Shown here: in pieces, positions 39,878 through 46,891 of the stretch
Layout of the letters: each line of letters starts with the position of its first letter
Numbering within the stretch: position 1 is the first letter of the stretch
Virus record (IMG/VR): IMGVR_UViG_3300042291_000666
Coordinates: 1 to 64,000 of that record
Direction: 5' to 3' (one strand)
Source of the DNA: a virus
Length of the DNA stretch: 64,000 nucleotides
Position numbers and translations under genes: made by a program
The notes under the pieces: generated by a model
Database searches by the model: none
What the model was told of the DNA's origin: nothing
The model's input: only the letters and a program-made list of their open reading frames with translations

Positions 39878-40171
39878 TTAGATATCATCTGAGTGGAAAT
39901 CTGAGTCTTCCAATTTTTCATTATCTTCTATCTCATACAATTCCGGTTCATGCTCTATGATTAAATCATCAATTAGTTCTTCTAATGAATCATCATCAAT
40001 GTGTAAGGGAATTGCAACTGGTTTAGAAAATGAATTGTAAAAAGGATCACCCACTTCTTTTGTATAACCTGCACTAAGACCGTTTAAGTCTCTAACCTCA
40101 TCATCTGACAAGGATAGATACTGCTCTACTGAGCATTCAATTATACGACCATTTGGCAACTGTATTATCAT
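39878..40171 (-). CDS. Conserved acidic phage protein
   Basis: 97 residues. MIIQLPNGRIIECSVEQYLS, then LSDDEVRDLNGLSAGYTKE and PFYNSF, reminiscent of short proteins of Bacteroidota phages. The last third is strongly acidic. A perfect -7 element lies 30 nt upstream. Function unknown. Confidence 0.65.
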   Translation of the reverse strand: MIIQLPNGRIIECSVEQYLSLSDDEVRDLNGLSAGYTKEVGDPFYNSFSKPVAIPLHIDDDSLEELIDDLIIEHEPELYEIEDNEKLEDSDFHSDDI

Positions 40172-40200
40172 TTATTGTTCATTTACTTAAAGTAGACCAA

Positions 40201-40208
40201 CAAATGTA
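40201..40208 (-). promoter_or_regulatory. Bacteroidota-type -7 element
   Basis: TACATTTG on the minus strand matches TANNTTTG exactly and lies 30 nt before the start at 40171. No clear -33 TTTG at the standard spacing. Confidence 0.5.
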
Positions 40209-40273
40209 TAATAATATAATTGTTATTAATAGCATAATTTTTCTTATTTTTTCTGAGTGCAAAATATAAAGAG

Positions 40274-40290
40274 CATATATATAGCTAACG
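40274..40290 (-). repeat. Copy of the GTTAGCTATATA motif
   Basis: CGTTAGCTATATATATG on the minus strand, directly behind the gene ending at 40292. Near-identical copies occur at 43565-43586 and 56286-56304 on the plus strand. Confidence 0.5.
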
Positions 40291-40291
40291 T

Positions 40292-40543
40292 TTATTTTAT
40301 TGTTAGCTTTCTACCTACCCGTTTTATGTAATTACATGTTTTAAGTTCCTTAATCAATCTGTTAGTAGATGATTGACTTATATTTAAGTCATCTGATAGT
40401 GTGGAGATTGATGGCCAACATGTTCTTTCTTTGTTTGCATAACAAGCAAGCATTGAATACAGTGCTTTTGCTTGTATAGATAGATTTGGATCTGAAATTA
40501 CTTCATATGCAACTATACCAAATCTAGTTGATTTCTTGGACAT
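40292..40543 (-). CDS. Winged-helix DNA-binding protein
   Basis: 83 residues, HTH_36-like: VISDPNLSIQAKALYSMLAC, CWPSISTLSDDLNISQSSTN and RLIKELKTCNYIKRVGR. This is the DNA-binding domain found at the N-terminus of replication initiators and in small regulators; here it stands alone. Could be a transcription regulator or a truncated initiator. Overlaps the next gene by 20 nt. Confidence 0.75.
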   Translation of the reverse strand: MSKKSTRFGIVAYEVISDPNLSIQAKALYSMLACYANKERTCWPSISTLSDDLNISQSSTNRLIKELKTCNYIKRVGRKLTIK

Positions 40544-40739
40544 GATCTCTCATGATTAATAAGAGTGCTGTGTTATGATCTCCTTCATTAGAAAGAGCTT
40601 CATTTTTAAAAGCATACTTCTCATTCATATATTTACCAAAGTTTTGTATTTTGCCATCTGGTACGGCATCTAATGATTTTTTTAAACCTAACCAAGAATC
40701 TAATTCTATTTTAAGTAAAGGCATTGTGATTTTTGACAT
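40524..40739 (-). CDS. Hypothetical protein
   Basis: 71 residues, helical, coupled to the winged-helix gene by a 20-nt overlap and 2 nt from the next gene. No family recognised. Confidence 0.6.
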   Translation of the reverse strand: MSKITMPLLKIELDSWLGLKKSLDAVPDGKIQNFGKYMNEKYAFKNEALSNEGDHNTALLLIMRDHVQEIN

Positions 40740-40741
40740 AA

Positions 40742-41269
40742 TTAAGAGAGTTCTAAAGTTAATTGATTTACGCTTGGTTGTTCTACAACTGATTTATTAA
40801 AATAAGGGATGTCCATTTTGTTTATTTTGGTTAATTCCAATGGACTAATATCCTGATCATATTCTGTAAGCTCCATACTTGTATTGTGATAATACAATTT
40901 AACTTTAAGATATTTATAAAAAGGATTGTATTCTCTAGAGGATGACCATGATCCATCACTAACTACATAACCAAATATGTTACCTTCTCCATCACATAAA
41001 CCCATATCACATAATATGTCTGTCTCATAATGCTTTGATGCATGGTAACTTATAGGTTTCACTTTAAAGTGATCTCCAATAGCTAATGTTTCATATTGTT
41101 GTTCAGTCAAAATCATATGAATGATAGTTTCTACTGAATGTTCTGGTAAATCTTTTAATAGTATATGGCTAATGCAGTCTTTGTTTGCAGAATTTCTAAT
41201 ACTGTCTGAGTTAATAAGGCCAATAAATATTTTATTGAGCAGGTTTTTTGATATGCTATATGTATCCAT
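40742..41269 (-). CDS. Hypothetical protein
   Basis: 175 residues: helical N-terminus with HILLKDLPEHSVETI, then a beta-rich domain (IGDHFKVKPISYHASK, GNIFGYVVSDGSWSSS). Not recognised. A 161-nt gap upstream (41270-41430) holds no gene and carries AT-rich promoter-like DNA. Confidence 0.6.
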   Translation of the reverse strand: MDTYSISKNLLNKIFIGLINSDSIRNSANKDCISHILLKDLPEHSVETIIHMILTEQQYETLAIGDHFKVKPISYHASKHYETDILCDMGLCDGEGNIFGYVVSDGSWSSSREYNPFYKYLKVKLYYHNTSMELTEYDQDISPLELTKINKMDIPYFNKSVVEQPSVNQLTLELS

Positions 41270-41430
41270 GATTAATTTTTAAGATGAATAAAGCAACCCA
41301 ACATACAAAACAAGGTATGAACAGAAAAATATGCTGAGTCACTATTATTCAATGGTTTTACAAGGCCTAACTACTAGTATAATAATATATAATATTACTG
41401 GTACTGTTAGTGTGTCACCTGTGATAGTTT

Positions 41431-41799
41431 TTAAAATTTGTTTTCTGGTTTAAAGTGATTACCTTTTGGTTTTTCTTTAGAGAATAACCCTTTGTAATTG
41501 AACTCAATACCAATGCAACCAATTAATATTTGGATGTTACTTGTGTTTTCATACGCCACAAAGAAACCAAATGCGGTTACTATACTAACATGGAACCTAC
41601 TTAAAATTGTAGTCTTACTCATATGATAGGAGTAAAACAAAGCATTGTACAATACAAATAGCAAAGCAATATGCCATAGTATTAAATAGCTTATGTCTAA
41701 ACTGAATAGTTCTTGTATGTTATATACATAAAAGAATACGGCTGTTACTGGTGCAGCAACAACAACTAAGAATTTGATTATTTTTTTGAATGTTTTCAT
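41431..41799 (-). CDS. Multi-pass membrane protein
   Basis: 122 residues with hydrophobic segments at about 7-27, 37-53, 66-83 and 88-100 and a basic C-terminal tail. Family not recognised. One of a cluster of small envelope proteins between 41.4 and 43.1 kb expressed leftwards; may alter the host membrane early in infection. Confidence 0.65.
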   Translation of the reverse strand: MKTFKKIIKFLVVVAAPVTAVFFYVYNIQELFSLDISYLILWHIALLFVLYNALFYSYHMSKTTILSRFHVSIVTAFGFFVAYENTSNIQILIGCIGIEFNYKGLFSKEKPKGNHFKPENKF

Positions 41800-41825
41800 G
41801 ATTAAATTTTTTAAAGGATTTTTGA

Positions 41826-41857
41826 TTAAAACCTACCGTAATGTAGATTACGATAGG
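41826..41857 (-). terminator. Rho-independent terminator
   Basis: On the minus strand CCTATCGTAAT pairs with ATTACGGTAGG (10 of 11 bp, loop CTAC) and is followed by TTTTAAT. It ends the transcript of the gene at 41864-42148. Confidence 0.65.
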
Positions 41858-41863
41858 ATTAGA

Positions 41864-42148
41864 TTAGTTAAAGTCAGAGTAATACTCCATGTAGTCTTCA
41901 GCTTCTGTATCATGATGGATTTCTACCAGATTATTATCTTCTGCTAGTTCTCTTAGATGATCATCAGCAAGGATAGCATCTTCAATTTGTTCAATTGACG
42001 GTGTTTCTACTTGATTACGATCTAGTTTGAGATGCTTGTGACCAGTAAAGAAATTCACTTGAGGTGAGTTCTCTTCTGTGTAAAGCATGATTCCAATTTG
42101 TGATTTGTACTGTGTGAATACTTCAGGTTTTAAAATGATTGCGTTCAT
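41864..42148 (-). CDS. Acidic hypothetical protein
   Basis: 94 residues, strongly acidic in the second half (EAEDYMEYYSDFN at the end). Not recognised. Between the membrane-protein genes; a terminator follows, so it closes a unit. An acidic small early protein could be a DNA mimic, which is speculation. Confidence 0.6.
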   Translation of the reverse strand: MNAIILKPEVFTQYKSQIGIMLYTEENSPQVNFFTGHKHLKLDRNQVETPSIEQIEDAILADDHLRELAEDNNLVEIHHDTEAEDYMEYYSDFN

Positions 42149-42149
42149 A

Positions 42150-42401
42150 TTATTTTTTATTAAGGATTTGTTGATCTGAATCTTGATAAGGGTCTGGTAA
42201 ATATAACTTGTCTTGATACCATATACAAAAAGGTTTTCCTAATGTATCAGTAACAACTCTGCAAGTATCTATTCTTACGATGTGATTGTATTCAGGTTGA
42301 CTGACTACAGTTCTGTGATATTGTCCTTTGACCATATCTACAATGATATAGACAAAGAACAATACTACAGCTATTCCGGCTAAGTTAATCCTCATATTCA
42401 T
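42150..42401 (-). CDS. Single-pass membrane protein
   Basis: 83 residues with one N-terminal transmembrane segment (about 6-24) and a soluble part containing two Cys (DTCRVVTDT, FCIWYQDKLY). Overlaps the next membrane gene by 17 nt. Not recognised. Confidence 0.6.
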   Translation of the reverse strand: MNMRINLAGIAVVLFFVYIIVDMVKGQYHRTVVSQPEYNHIVRIDTCRVVTDTLGKPFCIWYQDKLYLPDPYQDSDQQILNKK

Positions 42402-42597
42402 ATTTTTCAGCTAGATCACAACCTACTATAGCAGCAGGTATCCATCCAAAGATCAACATAAACATAAGTGTACCACCATTGGTAGCACAAGTTTTGAAAT
42501 CTGTTACACTAGATAACAGGTAAGCAATTGAGGCTATTAAAAGCCATGTGATTAGGAATGTTGCAATAACTGCAAGCATAATTTTTGTTGTTTTCAT
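42385..42597 (-). CDS. Two-helix membrane protein
   Basis: 70 residues with segments at about 5-28 and 40-60 and a charged C-terminus. Overlaps the preceding and following small genes of the envelope cluster. Not recognised. Confidence 0.6.
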   Translation of the reverse strand: MKTTKIMLAVIATFLITWLLIASIAYLLSSVTDFKTCATNGGTLMFMLIFGWIPAAIVGCDLAEKYEYED

Positions 42598-42615
42598 ACT
42601 GTTTTGATTAAATGA

Positions 42616-42762
42616 TTAATAATGTCTATAATATCTGTTAGCTTTTTTCATTTGTTTTTGATTAAACTTCTGAGCTTTTTGGTAATTACACCCTTTGGAT
42701 GTACCACAAGATGTAAATGATGCTCCAAGAGCAAGAGTAATAATTAAAGCAATTGTTTTCAT
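42616..42762 (-). CDS. Small lipoprotein
   Basis: 48 residues from the ATG at 42760-42762. Signal peptide MKTIALIITLALGASFTSC with lipobox FTSC, then a short basic, Gln-rich mature part. The frame can be extended to 42888, but that part contains a terminator hairpin and is not believed. Confidence 0.6.
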   Translation of the reverse strand: MKTIALIITLALGASFTSCGTSKGCNYQKAQKFNQKQMKKANRYYRHY

Positions 42763-42781
42763 AACTAATTTTGTTTGGTAA

Positions 42782-42808
42782 ATAAAAAAATGCAGGCTTT
42801 GCACCTGC
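42782..42808 (-). terminator. Rho-independent terminator
   Basis: GCAGG, 7-nt loop, CCTGC and ATTTTTTT on the minus strand, just upstream of the small lipoprotein gene at 42616-42762. Confidence 0.75.
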
Positions 42809-42930
42809 TTGGGAGCATCTAACCCTCCAGTCTTTGTTTTTACATCTTTCAATGTACCTGTATGTTTGTAGTTAACATATCCCTGCATTGTTTCATCACC
42901 ACTTATGCTATGGTATTATAAGAAGAGATA

Positions 42931-43053
42931 CTAACGTATTCTTCTTAATGAGTCTGGCTTAGATCTGTATGAACTACATGATCTGGTAGCACAACTTTCT
43001 AAGACAACAGTAACTAATAGCAATGCTATGATTGCAATAACTTTTTTGTTCAT
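42931..43053 (-). CDS. 40-residue lipoprotein
   Basis: ATG at 43051-43053, TAG stop. Signal peptide MNKKVIAIIALLLVTVVLES with lipobox LESC, mature part ATRSCSSYRSKPDSLRRIR. Second tiny lipoprotein in the same cluster as 42616-42762. The region 42809-42930 holds no credible gene. Confidence 0.6.
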   Translation of the reverse strand: MNKKVIAIIALLLVTVVLESCATRSCSSYRSKPDSLRRIR

Positions 43054-43076
43054 GGTTTTAGTATTTAAGATTAATT

Positions 43077-43099
43077 AAAAAGGGCCCAATTAAGAGCCC
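43077..43099 (-). terminator. Rho-independent terminator
   Basis: GGGCTC, loop TTAATT, GGGCCC and TTTTT on the minus strand, 7 nt after the gene at 43106-43438. Confidence 0.75.
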
Positions 43100-43105
43100 A
43101 TTATT

Positions 43106-43438
43106 TTAACAAGTGGTTATTTCTTCTGGATCATTGGTCCAGGCATATCTTTCATTCAGTTTGTTAAGTTGGATATCTTTTAAAGATTTACCCACTGTTC
43201 TAAAGACTACAAAATCTATTTCCCAATTCATACCAGTGTAACTGATTTCTATTAAGGATTGAACTTTGTTGTTTCTGTAACTATGAACGGGTTGTACTCT
43301 AATATCTTTACTTATCATATGTAAAGGAGCTAATACACTTTCATTATAATCTGAGTGACTTACTCTGATCTTAAAAGTGTTGACAGGTGTACCGTTTACT
43401 AATACGGTTTGCATTCCAAATAAATTGATTGATTTCAT
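43106..43438 (-). CDS. Hypothetical protein
   Basis: 110 residues, beta-rich (MQTVLVNGTPVNTFKIRVSH, SLIEISYTGMNWEIDFVV). Not recognised. Single-gene unit with its own terminator and a long leader region. Confidence 0.6.
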   Translation of the reverse strand: MKSINLFGMQTVLVNGTPVNTFKIRVSHSDYNESVLAPLHMISKDIRVQPVHSYRNNKVQSLIEISYTGMNWEIDFVVFRTVGKSLKDIQLNKLNERYAWTNDPEEITTC

Positions 43439-43696
43439 ACTTTCTGTTTAATTAATGATTATTGATTTTTACAAGATTCCGGATGATAATGCTCTTATCC
43501 TATAGAGAGAGATAACAATTCTATAAGGGAAGAAGACTACCATGTGTAACTACTACTAATACTTTTGTTAGCTATATATATAATAGAAGGTGTAAGTATA
43601 ATTATGAGTGTGATTAAGGTATGTATTTGGCAATATAAGATCACCCATATACATTGTAACACACAAATGAATACAAAATTCTTTTAAATAAATAGC
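43439..43696. other. Intergenic region with regulatory features
   Basis: About 260 nt without a credible gene on either strand. It contains the repeated motif TTGTTAGCTATATATATAAT at 43565-43584 (plus orientation) and several AT-rich promoter-like stretches. It lies in front of the leftward gene at 43106-43438 and behind the first paralog unit. Confidence 0.5.
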
Positions 43697-43722
43697 AAAA
43701 GGGAAGATTAGTAACCTTCCCT
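43697..43722 (-). terminator. Rho-independent terminator of paralog A
   Basis: GGGAAG, loop GTTACTAAT, CTTCCC and TTTT on the minus strand, 7 nt after the stop of the 109-residue paralog. Its loop resembles that of the terminator behind paralog B (GTTACTATTG). Confidence 0.75.
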
Positions 43723-43728
43723 CTCCAA

Positions 43729-44058
43729 TTAGATTGCTTCCACCCAATAGAGTGTAGTTTCTTCCCCTGTTACAAGGTCAACTACTCTATTATCAGATAA
43801 TTTAAAGCCTGGCATCTCATCTCCTGCGTTCAACTTTTTCTGAAGTTGTGCAATTGTAGGATGATTGGCTTTCATTACTGAGTTAGTCTCAGGATCAATA
43901 AGGCTCAATACACCAAATGTAATATTACTTTGGGTTCTTGTTCCAACACTGATGCCGGCTAACGTACCTATCTTAGATTGGATAGGTGCAGATGTAACAA
44001 TAATGGTAGCAGTTCCCGTGCTATCATTCACTCTCAATTTTCTAAAAAATACTGACAT
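43729..44058 (-). CDS. 109-residue paralogous protein A
   Basis: Start at the ATG 44056-44058, chosen because it gives exactly the length of paralog B; the frame stays open upstream to 44235 but that part is GC-rich leader. 84 of 109 positions are identical to 44289-44618 without gaps. Core features FFRKLRVNDSTGTATI, VLSLIDPET, VMKANHPTIAQLQKKLNAG and MPGF. Not recognised. Own terminator and GC-rich leader suggest a strongly and independently expressed small protein. Confidence 0.75.
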   Translation of the reverse strand: MSVFFRKLRVNDSTGTATIIVTSAPIQSKIGTLAGISVGTRTQSNITFGVLSLIDPETNSVMKANHPTIAQLQKKLNAGDEMPGFKLSDNRVVDLVTGEETTLYWVEAI

Positions 44059-44220
44059 AACTAATTTAATTAATTGTTTTATTGCAATAGTGCAACAATT
44101 AGCTGGGGAGCAGAGAGAGGCTGCGCGGAGCGCAGCAGCAGGAGAGCAGAAAGGTATGCGTAATGGCTGTTGGGCAGAAAGATTAATAACAGTAAGAAAG
44201 TATGCGTTGTGGCTCTTAAG
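44059..44220 (-). promoter_or_regulatory. GC-rich leader of paralog A
   Basis: It contains a 22-nt block (44092-44113, core AATTAGCTGGGGA) that recurs with 20 of 22 matches upstream of paralog B. A perfect 7-bp hairpin GCTGCGC/GCGCAGC lies at 44120-44136. Two copies of an 18-nt repeat (44151-44168 and 44197-44214, 15 of 18 identical, core GTATGCGT) follow. Base composition is far above the genome average. Probably promoter, operator or structured 5' leader. Confidence 0.55.
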
Positions 44221-44281
44221 TAAAAAAAGGGTCAATAGTAACCCTTTAAAAGAAGAGGAGTGCTTTTACACACTCCTCTGT
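44221..44281 (-). terminator. Double terminator of paralog B
   Basis: Two consecutive hairpins on the minus strand: AGAGGAGTG/CACTCCTCT (9 bp, 44254-44279) followed by TCTTTT, then AAGGGT/ACCCTT (44227-44246) followed by seven T residues. They begin 10 nt after the stop. Confidence 0.85.
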
Positions 44282-44288
44282 TCTGATG

Positions 44289-44618
44289 TTACACAGCCTC
44301 AATCCACATTAGTGTTGTTAGCTCACCAGTTTGAATATCAACCACAGGGTTGCTACTCATTTGGAATCCTGGCATTTCATCTCCAGCATTTAGTTTCTTT
44401 TGCAAAGCTGCAATTGTTGGGTGATTAGCCTTCATCACCTGATTGGTTTCAGGGTCAATAAGACTTAGCACTCCAAATACTACACTACCTTGTGTACGTG
44501 TTCCCACGTTCAGTCCTGCAAGTGTAGTTTGCTTGCTTGTGATTGGTTTGTCTGTAGCAATGATAGTTGCTGTTCCAGTAGACTCATTTACTCTTAATTT
44601 TCTGAAGAAAACACTCAT
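44289..44618 (-). CDS. 109-residue paralogous protein B
   Basis: Gap-free paralog of 43729-44058 (84 of 109 identical). FFRKLRVNESTGTATI, GLNVGTRTQGSVVFGVLSL and KANHPTIAALQKKLNAG are shared. Sequence is hydrophilic, beta-rich at the N-terminus and helical in the middle, with no signal peptide. Not recognised. First gene of the leftward block, next to the divergent promoter region, with a private double terminator, so probably abundant and early. Tandem duplication is recent enough to leave the leader block recognisable. Confidence 0.8.
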   Translation of the reverse strand: MSVFFRKLRVNESTGTATIIATDKPITSKQTTLAGLNVGTRTQGSVVFGVLSLIDPETNQVMKANHPTIAALQKKLNAGDEMPGFQMSSNPVVDIQTGELTTLMWIEAV

Positions 44619-44802
44619 AATATTATATTTTATTTATTTAGGTACCACAGACGCGGGGGTACCCTCACCGCAAAAATTAGCTGGGGATCAGTTTGGTAGT
44701 AGGTACTCACATTGCAATACACACTATTTTTTTTGGGGACAAAAAATTTTTTTGAGTTACCGTGATTAGGTTGTGTCAAAATTATTTTACCTTTACAAAA
44801 GG
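44619..44802. promoter_or_regulatory. Divergent regulatory region with GC-rich leader
   Basis: Gap between the leftward paralog B and the rightward structural genes. It holds the repeated block (44670-44691, core AATTAGCTGGGGA) and two GGTACC palindromes 11 nt apart (44641-44646 and 44658-44663) that can form a hairpin. A run of AT-tract DNA with TTTTTTTTGGGG and AAAAAATTTTTTT lies at about 44727-44754. No gene is seen. Confidence 0.55.
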
Positions 44803-44824
44803 ATTTTGTATATTAATGATATAA
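44803..44824 (+). promoter_or_regulatory. Putative late-type promoter
   Basis: ATTTTGTATATTAATGATAT, 24 nt before the start at 44848. Opens the main structural block. Shares TTTTGTATATT with the copy near 63783 and TTTGTATATT with 2949. Confidence 0.5.
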
Positions 44825-44847
44825 ACATAACTCAAATAAAAAAACTA

Positions 44848-45519
44848 ATGAATAGTACATTGCAAGATATAATGGGAATGATTGCCAAGCGTAAAGTCAA
44901 AGTCCCAACAGATAAAGACTACATAGTGTCAGCAGCATATAGTGATACTCAAGAGGTACTGAAGCCTCAGCCAAAAATGGAAGCCAGCTTAATTAATATT
45001 GGTGCATTAAAGAAATACCTTATATCAAGTATAGCTAAAACTTCATTAGGTGGTTGGGCAAGATATGATGATACTGAATATACTCAGGCAGCTCCTTTTA
45101 ATATAGTGCACAATGCTGCAGCTGTAGTAATACCAAATAATGCAGGGTTTAAGATTGAAACGCAATTGAACTCAACCAGTAGTTTTTATGATGGAGCTAC
45201 ACAAAGAATTACTCCAAATAAATTAAATGACGCGTATAGTATGGTTGTAACGTTTAAAGCTAAAACAACTAATGCTTCACAAAATCACATGGATATAATC
45301 ATGAGTTCGGCAGGTCCTACTCCATATGATAGGTTAGCTAAAACTATGATCTTTACTAAAACGGCTACTTGGGAAAACTTTAATGAGACGTTTTTATTTT
45401 ATGCTGATAGTGATTTTGTTGCTAATGGTAATCAATGGAAGATATCTGCAACAGGTAACACTGATGTTCAAATTGCAGATGTAATTTATTATATTCAAAA
45501 AACTTATACAGGCAGTTAA
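44848..45519 (+). CDS. Probable virion protein with carbohydrate-binding-like fold
   Basis: 223 residues from the ATG at 44848; a GTG at 44773 would place the promoter motif inside the gene and is rejected. Middle and C-terminal parts are beta-rich with YSMVVTFKAKTTNASQNHMD and TATWENFNETFLFYADSDF, resembling jelly-roll or CBM-like modules of phage surface proteins. Function inferred from fold impression and position only. Confidence 0.55.
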   Translation: MNSTLQDIMGMIAKRKVKVPTDKDYIVSAAYSDTQEVLKPQPKMEASLINIGALKKYLISSIAKTSLGGWARYDDTEYTQAAPFNIVHNAAAVVIPNNAGFKIETQLNSTSSFYDGATQRITPNKLNDAYSMVVTFKAKTTNASQNHMDIIMSSAGPTPYDRLAKTMIFTKTATWENFNETFLFYADSDFVANGNQWKISATGNTDVQIADVIYYIQKTYTGS

Positions 45520-45520
45520 T

Positions 45521-45805
45521 ATGGCAACTAAAAAAGATTCTAGATTAGCAAGTGCTGGAGTTGCTGGTTACAATAAACCAAAACGTACTCCGTCACATCC
45601 AACTAAGTCACACGTAGTTGTGGCCAAAGAAGGAGATACAGTAAAGACCATTAGATTTGGTCAACAAGGCGTAAGTGGTGCCGGGGCAAATCCTAGTACA
45701 CCAAAAGAAAAGGCTAGACAAAAATCATTTAAGGCTAGACACGCATCAAATATTAGTAAAGGTAAAATGAGCGCGGCATACTGGGCTGATAAAGTTAAGT
45801 GGTAA
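45521..45805 (+). CDS. Small basic phage protein (DUF6321-like)
   Basis: 94 residues. GYNKPKRTPSHPTKSHVVVA, K-T-I-R-F-G-Q-Q-G-V-x-G and KARHASNISKGKMSAAYWAD form a pattern widespread in phages of several host groups. Very basic; likely an internal virion or DNA-associated protein. Forms a coupled set with the next two genes. Confidence 0.75.
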   Translation: MATKKDSRLASAGVAGYNKPKRTPSHPTKSHVVVAKEGDTVKTIRFGQQGVSGAGANPSTPKEKARQKSFKARHASNISKGKMSAAYWADKVKW

Positions 45806-45984
45806 TGGCAAAAGCAAAATCTAAAGTTAACGCTGCTGGTAACTACACCAAACCGGGAATGCGTAAAACTCTCTTTAATAAGATTAAAGCGGGTACAAAG
45901 GGTGGTGATCCTGGAGAGTGGTCTGCACGTAAAGCACAACTACTTGCTGTTCAATATAAAAAAGCAGGAGGAGGCTATAAGTAA
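45805..45984 (+). CDS. Small basic conserved protein
   Basis: 59 residues, ATG overlapping the upstream stop (TAATG). KSKVNAAGNYTKPGMRKTLF and WSARKAQLLAVQYKKAGGGY are strongly conserved motifs of short proteins next to DUF5872-type genes in phages and some bacteria. Positively charged; role in packaging or DNA condensation is possible. Confidence 0.75.
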   Translation: MAKAKSKVNAAGNYTKPGMRKTLFNKIKAGTKGGDPGEWSARKAQLLAVQYKKAGGGYK

Positions 45985-46220
45985 TGGCACTAGCAAAATC
46001 ACAAGAGTCTTTAAAGAAATGGACCAAAGAGAAATGGAAGACCTCAGACGGAAAACCGTCTAAAGGTAAGAAAAGGTATTTGCCCTCTGCAGCATGGGAT
46101 GCTTTAAGTCCTTCTGAGAAAGCAGCTACTAATAAAGCTAAAGCTGAAGGCAATGCCAAAGGAAAGCAATTTGTTAAACAACCTAAATCCGTAGCTAAGA
46201 AAGCTGCAAAATATAGATAA
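45984..46220 (+). CDS. DUF5872-like small basic protein
   Basis: 78 residues. SQESLKKWTKEKWKTSDGKP, RYLPSAAWDALSPSEKAAT and GKQFVKQPKSVAKK match DUF5872. The three genes 45521-46220 overlap by one base each and probably act together. Function unknown; basic proteins in the virion block. Confidence 0.75.
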   Translation: MALAKSQESLKKWTKEKWKTSDGKPSKGKKRYLPSAAWDALSPSEKAATNKAKAEGNAKGKQFVKQPKSVAKKAAKYR

Positions 46221-46237
46221 CTTTAAAAATTAAAATT

Positions 46238-46411
46238 ATGAAAACTGTAAAAAAAATGTCAAAAGGTGGTGCAATGAAAGACGTACCTGCTAGTAAAAAA
46301 GGATTAGCTAAACTTCCTACAGAAGTAAGAAACAAAATGGGATATAAGAAAAATGGTGGTGCTGTTCCTAAAATGAAAATGGGTGGGGCTATGAAAGGTA
46401 AAAAGTGCTAA
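46238..46411 (+). CDS. 57-residue K-G-G motif protein
   Basis: MKTVKKMSKGGAMKDVPASK at the start and KMKMGGAMKGKKC at the end. Three MxxGG-type elements; resembles 8836-9000. Very basic. It follows the DUF5872-like gene by 17 nt and precedes another tiny basic gene by 2 nt. Confidence 0.65.
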   Translation: MKTVKKMSKGGAMKDVPASKKGLAKLPTEVRNKMGYKKNGGAVPKMKMGGAMKGKKC

Positions 46412-46413
46412 TC

Positions 46414-46521
46414 ATGAAGAAGACAGACAAAAAAAAGGTAGTTATTCCCAAAGGATATCATAAGATGCCAGATGGTAAGATTATGAAAGATAGTGCCCAC
46501 AAGAAGACTAAAAAGAAGTAA
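46414..46521 (+). CDS. 35-residue lysine-rich protein
   Basis: MKKTDKKKVVIPKGYHKMPD, ending KDSAHKKTKKK. Similar short proteins with a K-G-Y-H-x-M-P-D-G motif accompany K-G-G proteins in phages. Likely an internal basic virion peptide or a DNA-neutralising protein; no function is known. Confidence 0.6.
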   Translation: MKKTDKKKVVIPKGYHKMPDGKIMKDSAHKKTKKK

Positions 46522-46552
46522 TATCAATTTTCCTATTGAAGGATTATGATTA

Positions 46553-46810
46553 ATGTGTATGAGAGAAATTGATTTAATTAAACTAGGGTTTCAACGTTTT
46601 GATGAAAGCCCTGAATCCAGCGGAAGCCCACAACCTTGGTACTATTATGCTAAGGATGTTGGAAAGGTTGGCTTCTTATCCTGCGATAGTGATTCAGATG
46701 AAGCTAAAGCTGGTAAGTGGAGTGTTGATGTTTTAGACGGAGATATTGTTTTTACAAAAGCGTCAGAACTGAAAACCGTAATTGCTTTATTAGAAAAAAA
46801 TAAAATCTAA
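46553..46810 (+). CDS. Small acidic hypothetical protein
   Basis: 85 residues. LGFQRFDESPESSGSPQPWY then YYAKDVGKVGFLSC gives an alpha/beta protein with a conserved-looking Trp-Tyr-Tyr core. An internal Met at residue 3 is an alternative start. Not recognised. A promoter-like stretch follows it. Confidence 0.6.
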   Translation: MCMREIDLIKLGFQRFDESPESSGSPQPWYYYAKDVGKVGFLSCDSDSDEAKAGKWSVDVLDGDIVFTKASELKTVIALLEKNKI

Positions 46811-46851
46811 AAAATAAGTCCATTAAACTTTTTTTATTTAAACTATTATTA

Positions 46852-46859
46852 TATATTTG
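46852..46859 (+). promoter_or_regulatory. Bacteroidota-type -7 element
   Basis: TATATTTG matches TANNTTTG and lies 32 nt before the start at 46892. The surrounding ATTATATATTTGTAATATAT is AT-rich like the late-type promoters. Confidence 0.5.
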
Positions 46860-46891
46860 TAATATATTGTTTAACTTAAAAAATAACAAAA

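Noticed and set aside
37087-41426. Similar sequence AGTGTCACATATGATAGTTT at 37087 and a related copy near 41409
   Set aside because: Only two copies, in different positions relative to genes; could be chance.
42763-42888. N-terminal extension of the small lipoprotein frame
   Set aside because: It would contain a clear terminator hairpin with a U-run and would destroy the N-terminal signal peptide.
44059-44235. N-terminal extension of paralog A
   Set aside because: Paralog B starts at the homologous Met; the extension is GC-rich leader with repeats.
43865-44428. Plus-strand frame of 187 codons across both 109-residue paralogs
   Set aside because: Antisense to two conserved paralogs and spans the terminators and GC-rich leader; a shadow frame.
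44641-44663. Two GGTACC palindromes as a recombination or attachment site
   Set aside because: Six-base palindromes 11 nt apart are explained equally well as part of the structured leader.
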